A DNA stretch of 64,000 nucleotides from contig JALGQZ010000014.1 in the NCBI GenBank assembly GCA_023105745.1, positions 4,683,888-4,747,887 of the forward strand, read 5' to 3'. Each line of letters opens with the position of its first letter. The stretch's first letter is position 1. Below are positions 12,644 to 22,772 of the stretch, piece after piece. The DNA is from Austropuccinia psidii. Taxonomy: Eukaryota; Basidiomycota; Pucciniomycetes; Pucciniales; Sphaerophragmiaceae. A model generated the notes under the pieces. It was given only the letters and a program-made list of their open reading frames with translations. It did not search any database and was not told where the DNA came from. Position numbers and translations under genes: made by a program.

Positions 12644-12963
12644 ATAGTGGGTTTCTGTGATTTGTATTGGGGAAGAAACTTTGGTGGTAAATATTTCTCT
12701 GTGTATGGACTTCTGTGTGGTGTTTTAATTGCATGTAAAACAAAAAAGAAACAAATAGTGGTTCTATCAAACACTGAGGAAGAGCTTAAAGTGATGACCA
12801 AACTCATTCAAAATGTAATATGGGTAAAAGGTTTGATGGTGGACTTCAAGCTCCAACCAAATATCAAAATACAATTTGATAATCAAGGGGAAATAGCTTT
12901 GCTCAGAAATCCTCTTTATCATAATTGAACAAGGAACATTAATATCTAGGTCAACTGGCTGAG
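12644..12963 (+). pseudogene. Ty1/Copia element H, part 2: RNase H
   Basis: The frame continues from part 1: GFCDLYWG, then VVLSNTEEE (Copia VALSS.EAE), then FDNQGEIALLRNP (Copia DNQ.AI.LA.NP). Stops occur at HN-stop-TRNINI-stop-VNW. Both are where Arg codons stand in intact elements, consistent with CGA/AGA decay. It is interrupted at VNWL by element B and resumes at 22620 with RDLIEHRG. Confidence 0.88.
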
Positions 12964-14393
12964 TGTCAGCCTGTGACTCAAAACCAGAGCACAAGCATGA
13001 CAGCCAAAATACCATAAACCAATGGTATAGCGAAGATATCACCAAAACATGGAGCTGAGCCAAATTAGCTCAAAAGGTATCAAACGAAAGAGGAAACTCA
13101 CCTCTTTCTGAAAATATAAGTCCCATCACCATAGGACAAGAAATAACAAAGTTATTCCTGCTCAAAGTTATTGCTGAGCATAAACCTTAATTTTCACCTC
13201 TCATCTAAAATCTAGAAGGAGAGGCTTAAGCCCATCAAATGGGTATTTAAAATGAAGCTCTAAGCTAGGGCTATCTAACGGTGCTAGCCAAACTGAGCTA
13301 GCACCAGTATTACTTGAGTTATGGTCAAATTCAGACCAAATAAGGGTGAACAAAACATTCACCTCTCATCTAACTTTTACTGTTTTAGTGCGAGATACCT
13401 GAAGTGGGGTCTTTTTGGAAAGAGCACAATCAGGGCTATCTGATGGTGCCATCCATTTCCTCATAGCTCAACTACAACAGAAGTTATTGGCCAAACAAGC
13501 ATAATACAGCTTTTGCCCAGACCACGCCAATGTACAAAAATACTTGTACATTGGATACCTTTGTCATATTTAATGATAACCATGTCAAGTTGGGTACCAT
13601 TGTGTAGATCTCATACAGAGCTATTCAATGAACCAATGTTGAGCTTGATATCTCAAAAACCGACAGAGTTATGACCATTTTAAGGTCAAAATCCCACCTG
13701 CTGTCATATACAGCCTTACCATGGGATACTATCCCATAACCATGAATATGAGGTGTCAAATAGACAAAGAAGCATGTTTTTACTTCAATACCTCATATTT
13801 CAGTCAATACTGGGGTCCCATACAGTTTCTGTACAGCATTCTACGCGTCATACATGTCAGAATCAGGCTGTGAGGTCCCCAGATGAAAATTTTCACCCTG
13901 TATTGGTGAAAACCGCCCAGATGTGGTTTCAAAACCACATCTGAGCCCAATGCAGGGTATACAGGTTGTTTGCAAACCACAAGCCTATCATGGAGAGTGA
14001 AAAATCTTCACTTCCTCTACGTGGAAAGGTCTAGCAGCCTTTCCACCTCAATTTCAGGATAAAAGGGGGGCTTTTCACAGTCAAAAGCCTTTCCTCATCC
14101 TGCTCTTGAATAACCTATGTAGTAAACTGTCAAAAACAGTTTTACTCTTGGTTAATAATCAGGTATAATTATAAGTTTTAATTATTGTAGTCTTTTATTA
14201 TTGTAACCCAACAGATAAAGCTGCACCCAGGGCTTTCAACAGCGCTCACCACCACTATAACCACTATAGTAAAGCCCTTTAAATTTATTTTTAATCATCT
14301 CAAAACCTTCTTAAAGAATTTTTACCATGTCACAAACATAGTTTTAGTTGTAAATAGCCTATATTACCACTCTTTCATAGTTTCATCCTGACA
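12964..14393 (+). repeat. 5' LTR of copy B
   Basis: TGTCAGCCTGTGACTC to CCTGACA. It carries two perfect inverted repeats. One has a 9-bp stem GGTGCTAGC/GCTAGCACC at 13280-13305 with an 8-nt loop. The other has an 11-bp stem CCAATGTACAA/TTGTACATTGG at 13527-13554 with a 6-nt loop. The promoter and polyadenylation site must lie in it but I cannot place them. Confidence 0.95.
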
Positions 14394-14412
14394 TTTTGGG
14401 GGCCTGGCCGTG
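14394..14412 (+). promoter_or_regulatory. Candidate primer-binding site next to 5' LTR (copy B)
   Basis: Directly after the LTR comes TTTTGGGGGCCTGGCCGTG. The equivalent blocks are TTTGGGGGCCTGGCAATG in C and TTTGGGGTCCTGGCCGTG in D. The position and the embedded TGG fit a tRNA primer-binding site. The sequence is not the usual initiator-Met site, and I cannot name the tRNA. A self-priming site is an alternative. Confidence 0.5.
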
Positions 14413-14440
14413 TTTTTTAACTTTTTTTGGACCTTATAAA

Positions 14441-14988
14441 GTAAGTCTTTTCTCTTTTTTATGACTTATTGATAAGTGTTTTATCTTTTTTAGGCGTAAT
14501 TTCTCTATTTAAATACATATTTTATATATATTTATCCTTTTTTATATATATACTCATATTATAAGAGTATTATTCACGTGGTTAATACCCACCCCAAATA
14601 AACATTTTTGGCGTGTTTTGTATATAAAAACACATAAGCCATCAATAAGTCCTGTATTCTTGACTGAATAAGGACACCTCTGACTGAAAAACCATCGGTT
14701 GAGGCGTGGATTAAGTGTATTGTTAACTCAATAACACCTATACAAAGCCACTTGTACAGAATACACTTGAAAACCCAAGTGTATCTATGGGATACTGGCA
14801 CACAAACAGTGTGACAGGGTACCAAAAGCTGTAATTCTGACATGGAATTGTTGATTCAATTACACTGTCATTATACAGGGCACATTGTAGTAACATTAAA
14901 GCCCAGAGGCCAACCTTAGATGTGCAAAGCCAGCATTTTTAAGAAGTCTTAACTGACATAACCCCTCCCTCTTCTGCCTTGATTTCAG
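14441..14988 (+). other. Predicted leader intron of copy B (548 nt) that builds the ORF1 start codon
   Basis: The donor GTAAGT at 14441 is a perfect consensus site. The acceptor is a pyrimidine-rich stretch ending TTGATTTCAG at 14988, with branch-like CTGAC near 14953. Exon 1 ends in A and exon 2 starts TGGAAGAA, so splicing creates ATG GAA GAA in the ORF1 frame. D has the same donor, acceptor and junction (57588 to 57044). C keeps an AG|TG acceptor. The intron holds no conserved ORF. Splicing is inferred from motifs only. Confidence 0.6.
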
Positions 14989-16057
14989 TGGAAGAAAATT
15001 ATATCCCACTTGAGACCCAGTCACAGGCCAACACACCAGTGACACCCTCAGAACCAGAGGGCAGCAAGGGCAAAGGACAGAGGCACAGTGAAGGTCTCAT
15101 CACAGCCAAGAAGTGGACACCAATAGCCACTCAGAGAAGTAGAAAACCACGAAACTCTGCATCCATACAAGGTAAACCAACCTTAACCACTTGTACAGGA
15201 AAGATTACAATTATTAACCCAGTTGTAACTTCCAAAGGCAAACTGCCCAAATCAGCAGATAACAAATTTGTACAAGGCACAGTCAAAGGTAAATACCCTA
15301 AGAACATAGAGTTTTTCACTGCTTGCAAACACTGATATGTCCCCTGCATACCTCAGAGACCTTGGCTTCCAAAGGAACCAGCCAGAGGATAGAGCAGGAA
15401 TGTCTAGAACCAGAAGACCTGAAAGAAGACACATTGGACACAGTGGTGGATGGCAAAACAATGAGGGAGATAATATCAACCTTGCCATTTACACTCCAAT
15501 TCAACAGAAACCTCAAACCAGAGGACTGGAAGGATATGGATCAAGTTCTTCAGATCCACCAACTCCTCAAAGATTTATTTCAATGGAGCATGGACAACAA
15601 GAGGTTCAACCTAGCAACTCACTGGGCAAAACTGGGATCAAGTTGCCAGAAGATCTGTCTCAAAGAGATAGACTTCAAAGACCTTATGGTAATCACCAAG
15701 GGTTGGAATCCTACCAGGCAGCACAGACTCCTGAAGACAAGGGCACAGAGGATAAGGGAGAATCAAGCCACTATCCTAGCTATAGAAGAACAGTTGACCC
15801 AGACAGGGCCTACTCAGATTCGTTCAGGTTCACAAGGAGCAGGCCAAATCAGCTCTCCAGTGGCTTCACACCATTCAGAAACCAGCAGATCAGTGGCCAA
15901 GAGTCACCATTCTTCACAATTCCAGGAAGTTTCCAGGAGAAGACAAGGAAACAAGGGCAAGAACAAAACCTCCTTCAACCAGAGGAGGAAAGAGTCAGAC
16001 CCCATGATCCAGAAGCTGTTGGATTTAGTAAAGGAAGTACACAAGAACCAGAAGTAG
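14989..16057 (+). CDS. Predicted spliced accessory protein ORF1-ORF2 (333 aa), copy B
   Basis: The exons are 14989-15288 and 15357-16057. The first base of the start codon comes from the leader exon at 14440. The joined frame is exactly in phase (split codon G|AG) and skips the ORF1 stop at 15333-15335. The first 100 residues are Ser/Thr/Lys-rich and low-complexity. The second exon has a more protein-like core ([33 protein letters not shown]) and a basic tail with [11 protein letters not shown], suggestive of RNA binding or nuclear import. D encodes a 333-residue counterpart with no stops. C, from another family, keeps KGWTP and the same intron position. I recognise no named domain. It could be an extra Gag-like subunit rather than a regulator. 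Confidence 0.6.
15289..15356 (+). other. Predicted 68-nt intron containing the gag-pol start codon, copy B
   Basis: The donor AAAG|GTAAAT is at 15289. A branch-like CTGAT lies at 15331-15335. The acceptor CATACCTCAG ends at 15356. D has an intron of identical length and matching ends (56743-56676). C has a 62-nt version (30921-30860). In all three the intron encloses the stop of unspliced ORF1 and the ATG of gag-pol. Removing it joins ORF1 to ORF2; keeping it leaves gag-pol translatable. Confidence 0.6.
15333..15339 (+). promoter_or_regulatory. UGA-N-AUG stop-restart site between ORF1 and gag-pol, copy B
   Basis: TGATATG: the ORF1 stop TGA is separated by one base from the gag-pol ATG in the +1 frame. 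D has TGATATG in the same place and C has TGAAATG. Tight stop-start arrangements are known to allow termination-reinitiation in some retroelements and fungal viruses. Its use here is inferred from position and conservation. Confidence 0.5.
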
Positions 16058-19000
16058 TTGTAAACCACTCTAGAATCAGTAGTCCTAGTAATAGAAACAT
16101 TACCCCCACTCAGACTGAAAATAACATTGTCACATCTGAGAGTAACATCAACAGTGATACACTGTGGTTACAAGTGTCCCAATATGCTGAACAATCTGCA
16201 AAGCAATTTGCAGAAATTAAAGCCAGCCAAGAGAGGATGAGACAAACTCAAGCCTCCTTGGAACAAATAGTTAAGAATCTTCAAGAAGGATATGCTCAAC
16301 TGAGCAAAGCCTCTGAAGAATCCAAAAAAAGACTGAACCAAGTCTTTGAAGAACAACACCACAGCACAAGGGACAGGGAGTGTCTGGATCAAGACATTAA
16401 CAAATTGTTTAATGCCTATCATAGCTTAAAGCCCCAACCACAAGGCCAAGCTATGGAGAATCCATATCAACCAGATGACATCAAACCAGATGCCATGATG
16501 TTGAATAAGGCAAGATCTCCATCACAATACCAGGATGGAGATGGCATGTCTTATTCAGAGAAGGAAGCCTTGAAACAGCTTCCTGAGGCCTCAAACTGGC
16601 CCAAATTCTCTGGATCAGGAGAATATAATCATATGGAACTCATAGATTATATTGATGGACTCTTCATTGATGTACCCAGCATACCAGATTACTGGATTAC
16701 TGCTAGACTGAATACTGCATTTGAAGGTCATGCAAGTATATGGTACACAGAAATGAAAGAAATCCATGGCAGAAGAAACTGGCCATGGTGGAAGAGTCAA
16801 ATAATCCAAAAGTACAGTAATGGAACTTGGATATGGCAAAAGACCATGTCATTTGAAAATGACAAATACTCTGTGGACAAAGATCCATATGAGTGGTGTC
16901 TCAGACAGTCTAAAAGACTTAAAGCCATTGATCCTCAGATGAACATCCAGATGAGGAATCACAAACTTCTGACACAACTGCCAGGAGAATTAGAGCATGC
17001 AGTGAAATGCAGATGCAACCAAAATTGCATTCTACATGACATAGCCAATACCTTACAAGACATAAGGAAAAGGACAAATATAGGGAAATTCACCCCATAT
17101 AAGACCAGTGGTTTCAAAGAGAAACAACCTTTCAGGGTGGAGTTTAAAGACAAACCCAGAGAAAGAGTGGCAGAAGTGGCAAGGAAAAAGAATTCTTGTC
17201 ACAATTGTGGTTCAACAGACCACTATGCCAACAACTGTCCAAAAGCAAAGAAAAAAGTCTATGCTATAGAAAAAGTCCCTGAAGAAGAACCTCCAACAGA
17301 AGATTCTGAATCAGACTCTATGGGAGATGCCATCAGAGAACCATCTGATGATGATCAAGAGCCAAGAGAGGAATTTCTAGTGGAATACCAAGAGGAAACC
17401 CCATTGGAAATCCAGGATATACAGTTGGAAGCAGGCATGCCACAGGACACTGCCAACAAGAGCTTGTGCAAACACACACAAGATGCACAAACATTCCTGG
17501 TTACACCAACCAAAGGAATGGGTTTTATAAATGAAACAGCTACAAAAATGACTGTATGTATTGACAGTGGAGCACATTGCTCCATAGTGGCCAGAAATTA
17601 TCTGGATAACCACTTCCCAAACTGGGAAAAACAGCTCTTGCCCACTAAGGCAAAGAACTTTAAAAGTGCATCAGGGAAGATGACTTCCATTGGGACAATT
17701 ATAAAAGAGATAATTATACCCCACAGGAAGGGTAATATCAGACTCAACCCAGGGTTTGTAGTGCTTGAAGATGCCCACATCCAAGGGTTTTTACTGGGAA
17801 CAGATTACCAGAGGATGTATGGCATAGATATTTACAACAGTAAAAGCAGGCACATTACCATTGGTACCAACAAGGAAAAGAAATTTTCACTTGATATATA
17901 CCACATATCTTCACAAGATCCACTAGAAGAACTCTTGAAGGAATTCAAGGAGGGACAGTTTATCACTACCCTCACCAGTAAACAAAAACTAAGTTTACTG
18001 AAGATGCTGAGGAAGAAAAGACCAGCATTTGCCATTGGTGAAGAACCACTAGGCAAGATTAAAGGCCATGATATAGAACTATATCTGGATGTGGAAAGAC
18101 CTTATCCACACATGCTGAGGAGACCTCCTTATCCAGCAAGTCTGGAAACCAGGAAAGAAATTGAAAAACACATCAATGAACTCCTGGACATGGATGTCAT
18201 CAGGAAGATTGGACATAATGAACTAGTGGAAATCACCACTCCTGTCCTGATCACCTGGCATGATGGCAAGTCTAGATTGTGTGGAGACTTCAGAGCCCTG
18301 AATAACTACACAAAAGCAGACAGGTACCCTATACCAAGGATACCTCATGCCTTGGATAAGCTGGCAAAAGCCAAATACATAACCAAGATGGATTGTATGA
18401 AAGGCTTCCACCAAAAAGGAGTTAAACCAAACTCTATCAAGTTGCTCAGAATAATATGCCATATGGGCATATATGAGTACACCAGGATGCCATTTGGCAT
18501 CAAGAATGCACTAGCCCTTTTCCAAAGGATGATGGACACCACATTTCAAGAAGAAATAATGGAAGGCTGGATGGTAGTATATATTTATGATATCATTATA
18601 TACTCAGAGACATGGGAAGACCATGTACAATACATAGACAGAGTGCTAAGTAAATGTACACCCATCAATCTGAAAATTTCACTTAAAAAGTGTAATTTTG
18701 GCCAACAAGAGCTACTAGCTCTAGGACACAAAGTCTCAGGCCTTAGTCTGGCAATTGACCAGAACAAAGTAGCAGCAGTACTGCAAAAGCCAGTACCAAA
18801 GAACATCAAAGAGATGCAATCTATCCTTGGATTTGCTAGCTACTATAGGAATCACATCAAAAGCTTTGCCCACATAACTAGTAGTTTATACAAGTTATGC
18901 TCAAACAATGTAGTTTTTGAAATAACCAAGGAAAGGAGGGATGCATATGAGAGGATCAAATATGAACTCACAAATTCACCTGTGCTCATCTTGCCTGACT

Positions 19001-21165
19001 TTGAGCTACCATTCAAGTTATATATAGATGCAGCATTCAGTCAAGGCTTGGGAGCAGCCCTTCACCAAAGACAAATTGTGGATGGTGAACCAAGAGAAGG
19101 TGTAATATGTTACATCTCCAGGCAGCTGCAAGATTCAGAAGCCAGGTATGGGGCCACCCAGACAGAGTGTCTATATCTAGTCTGGGCTCTAGAAAAACTC
19201 CATTATTACTTGGAGGGTGCAGTCTTTGAAGTCTACACAGACTGCACAGCCTTGAAGTCTTTACTAAACATGAAGACTACTAATAGACACATGCTGAGAT
19301 GGCAAATAGCCATCCAGGAGTATAGAGGGAACATGACCATCATATACAAGGAAGGTAAAGGCCACACCAATGCAGATGGCCTTAGCATATGGCCACTGGA
19401 CAATGTCAAAAGGAATCCAGCTTATGACCCTGAAGTTGCTGCAAAAATTCCTATCCATTTTATGGAAATAAATAGGAAGAAAAACTTCAGATTCTCTGAA
19501 TGGGCACCAGGTAGTGGTACCCTTGACAGTGGAAACACTGATTCAGAAGGGACAGAAACCCCCATACTGGGAATAAGTTCCTCAGAACTGCAAAATGAAT
19601 TTTTCAATGAAGTACTGAAATCTTATGCTAAACACAAACAGTGTAGCATACTACTCCAACTCCTTCAACAAAAATACAGGAGCCCAGAACTGGAAACCCA
19701 GCTGGAGGAACCCTGGTTGAGGGCCTATAAGGACAATAAATTCTTCCTTATAGATGGCCTGATTTATCACAGAGAAAAGCACACCAGTGCACTCACAGTA
19801 ATAGACAGAGACCACATCTCTTTAATCCTGCAGGAATGCCATGACTGCCCCTACATGGGACACATGAGTGAGGACAGGACTAAAGAGAGGGTAGCAAGCA
19901 CAGCTTGGTGGCCCAAGTAGGAGCAAGAGTTGAGTGAATACATCAACACTTGTGAAAGATGCCAAAAGGCAGATAGAAAGCATGGGAAGAAATATGGGTT
20001 GCTTCAACACATAGAAGAACCCAAGCACCCATGGGAAACCATCAACATGGACTGGGTCACAGGACTTGTCCCAGGAGGCAAAGAAAACTACAATGCCTGC
20101 CTAATCATAGTTGATAGGTTCAGCAAAAGCATGAGATGTCTACCATGCCATAAAGAGGACACAGCCATGGACACTGCTCTGTTATTTTGGAATAACATCA
20201 TATCCACCTGTGGAGTCCCTAAGATGATAATTAGTGACAGGGACCCAAAATTCACATCTGAATTTTGGACCAATTTATATGACATGCTAGGCACCAAGCT
20301 TGCTTTTTCCACAGCTTACCATCCACAAACAGATGGCCTAGCTGAGAGGATGATCCAAACAATGGAGGACATCCTCAGGAGGTTCTGTGCCTTTGGCATG
20401 GAATACAAGGACCATGAGGGATAAACCCATGATTGGGTCACCCTCTTACCAGCAGTCCAACTGGCTTATAATACAAGCCAGCACTCTACCACAGGAAAAA
20501 CACCTGCACTGGTAGAGAAAGGGTGGAATCCCCTTTTACCTGTGGATCACTTGAAGAAAAATCTTCTGACCATCCACCCCACAGCCAAAGACTTCCATGA
20601 TATGTGGAAGAAAGCCTGTGATACTGCTGCCAAATGCATAGCTGAGGCCAAAGAGTATAACAAGCAAAGGTGGGACAAATCACATACGGAACCTGACTTC
20701 AAGGAAGGGGTCCAGGTGTTAGTGTCTACACTGAACTTTAACAATCTCAAAGGACCCAAGAAAATGAGAGACTCATTTGTAGGGCCCTTCACTATCATTA
20801 AGTTGATAGGGAAGAATGCAGTAGAGGTCAAGCTCACTGAGGAGTTTTCTAGGAAACACCCAGTCTTTCCAGTGAGCCTGGTCAAACCATACTTCCAAAC
20901 AGAGGAGGATAAATTCCCCTCCAGGAAGAAAAACATCACTCCACCAGAAATAGTGGAAGTAGAAGACTCTGCTGGACCTGTGAGTAAAATCATCAGGGCC
21001 AGAAAAATCAGACTTAATGGGAAGGATCAGAGACAATATCTAGTCAGATTCAAGAACCAGACAGCTGACAAAGACAAATGGTTGGCAGAGGATGCCATAC
21101 CAGATGGGAACCTTCATCTAAGGAGATTCAGAGCCTCTAGGAGGACTGAACAGTCTCATCAATGA
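15337..21165 (+). pseudogene. gag-pol: Gag-Pol polyprotein, copy B, broken
   Basis: ORF3 starts ATG TCC CCT inside the small intron and is open for 1527 codons. About 240 N-terminal codons overlap ORF2. Then come a coiled-coil gag segment (roughly residues 270-350), a CCHC knuckle [14 protein letters not shown] (about 621-634) and DSG protease (about 742). RT, RNase H, integrase and chromodomain follow. Defects: a 27-bp loss before DSG; YIDD changed to YIYD (TAT at 18586-18588), which removes a metal-binding Asp; TAG at 19918-19920 in place of Trp after WWPK; and TAA at 20422-20424 in place of Tyr. The last piece, 20542-21165, ends in the chromodomain. The layout equals that of A, so it is a dead copy of the same lineage. 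Confidence 0.93.
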
Positions 21166-21177
21166 TGAGCCTTTTTT

Positions 21178-21189
21178 AGAGGGAGGGTA
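21178..21189 (+). promoter_or_regulatory. Polypurine tract of copy B
   Basis: AGAGGGAGGGTA directly before the 3' LTR, identical to copy A. Confidence 0.8.
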
Positions 21190-22619
21190 TGTCAGCCTCT
21201 GACTCAAAACCAGAGCACAAGCATGACAGCCAAAATACCATAAACCAATGGTATAGCCAAGATACCACCAAAACATGGAGCTGAGCCAAATTAGCTCAAA
21301 AGGTATCAAAAGAAAGAGGAAACTCACCTCTTTCTGAAAATATAAGTCCCATCACCATAGGACAAGAAATAACCAAGTTATTCCTGCTCGAAGTTATTGC
21401 TGAGCATAAACCTTAATTTTCACCTCTCATCTAAAATCTAGAAGGAGAGGCTTAACCCCATCAAATGGGTATTTAAAATGAAGCTCTAAGCCAGGGCTAT
21501 CTAACGGTGCTAGCCAAACTGAGCTAGCACCAGTATTACTTTAGTTATGGCCAAATTCAGACCAAATAAGGGTGAACAAAACATTCACCTCTCATCTAAC
21601 TTTTACAGTTTTAGTGTGAGATACTTAAAGTGGGGTCTTTTTGGAAAGAGCACAATCGGGGCTATCTGATGGTGCCATCCATTTCCTCATAGCTCAACTA
21701 CAACAGAAGTTATTGGCCAAACAAGCATAATACAGCTTTTGCCCAGACCATGCCAATGTACAAAAATACTTGTACATTGGATAACTTTGTCATATTTAAT
21801 GATAACCAGGTCAAGTTGGGTACCATTGTGTAGAGCCCATACAGAGCTATTCAATGAACCAATTCTGAGCTTGATATCTCAAAATCCGACAGAGTTATGA
21901 CCATTTTAAGGTCAAAATCCCACCTGCTGTCATATACAGCCTTACCATGGGATAATATCCCATAACCATGAATATGAGGTGTCAAATAGACAAAGAAGCA
22001 TGTTTTTACTTCAATACTCCATATGTCAGTCAATACTGGGGTCCCATAAAGTTTCTGTACAGCATTCTACACGTCATACACGCCAGAATCAGGCTGTGAG
22101 GTCCCCAGATGAAAATTTTCACCCTGTATTGGTGAAAACCGCCCAGATGTGGTTTCAAAACCACAGCTGAGCCCAATACAGGGTATACAGGTTGTTTGCA
22201 AACCACAAGCCTGTCATAGAGAGTGAAAAATCTTCACTTGCTCTACGTGGAAAGGTCTAGCAGCCTTTCCACCTCAATTTCAGGATAAAAGGAGGGCTTT
22301 TCACAGTCAAAAGCCTTTCCTCATCCTGCTCTTGAATAACCTACGTAGTAAACTGTCAAAAACAGTTTTACTCTTGGTTAATAATCAGGTATAATTATAA
22401 GTTTTAATTATTGTAGTCTTTTATTATTGTAACCCAACAGATAAAGCTGCACCCAGGGCTTTCAACAGCGCTCACCACCACTATAACCACTATAGTAAAG
22501 CCCTTTAAATTTATTTTTAATCATCTCAAAAACTTCTCAAAGCATTTTTACTATGTCACAAACATAGTTTGAGTTGTAAATAGCCTACATTACCCCTCTT
22601 TCATAGTTTCATCCTGACA
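21190..22619 (+). repeat. 3' LTR of copy B
   Basis: It has the same ends and 1430-bp length as the 5' LTR. It starts TGTCAGCCTCTGACTC (one change from the 5' copy) and ends CCTGACA. CTGAG follows as the target duplication. Confidence 0.95.
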
Positions 22620-22772
22620 CTGAGAGATTTGATTGAACATAGAGGGATGGATCTTGCTTATATCTCAACAAATGAAATGTGGCCAGACATATTAACAAAA
22701 GGCCTTGGGAGAGTCAACAAAATGGAATTCAAGAGGTCTATTGATTTAATTACACACACAAACATGAAGGGG
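22620..22772 (+). pseudogene. Ty1/Copia element H, part 3: end of RNase H and polypurine tract
   Basis: The frame resumes after element B as RDLIEHRG, then LAYISTNEMWPDILTKGLG (Copia Y..T..M.AD.LTK.L), and ends in a short C-terminal tail with a stop near 22777. GAAGGGG at the end is a polypurine tract placed directly before the LTR. Confidence 0.88.

Larger units (their letters stand above)
12964..22619 (+). mobile_element. Full-length Ty3/Gypsy chromovirus, family 1, copy B (9656 bp), TSD CTGAG
   Basis: Two 1430-bp LTRs, a conserved block just after the 5' LTR, an intron-containing ORF1-ORF2 unit, gag-pol and a polypurine tract are all present. CTGAG flanks the element at 12959-12963 and 22620-22624 inside Copia RNase H. 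By eye the first ~315 bp of the two LTRs differ at 8 positions, so the copy is not brand new. Gag-pol has two nonsense codons, an RT active-site change and a protease deletion. B cannot move by itself but could be mobilised in trans. Confidence 0.95.

Noticed and set aside
10711..12648. DNA transposon with a 9-bp target duplication (TACAATAGT)
   Set aside because: The extra TACA matches the natural LTR end. Alignment with C's LTR ends shows a solo LTR with the 5-bp duplication ATAGT.
13753..13944. 63-codon ORF starting MSNRQRS within family 1 LTRs (also 21979-22170, and on the minus strand of E at 61696-61466)
   Set aside because: It recurs because the LTRs are related. The same position in D's LTRs contains stops, so there is no sign it is kept as a protein.
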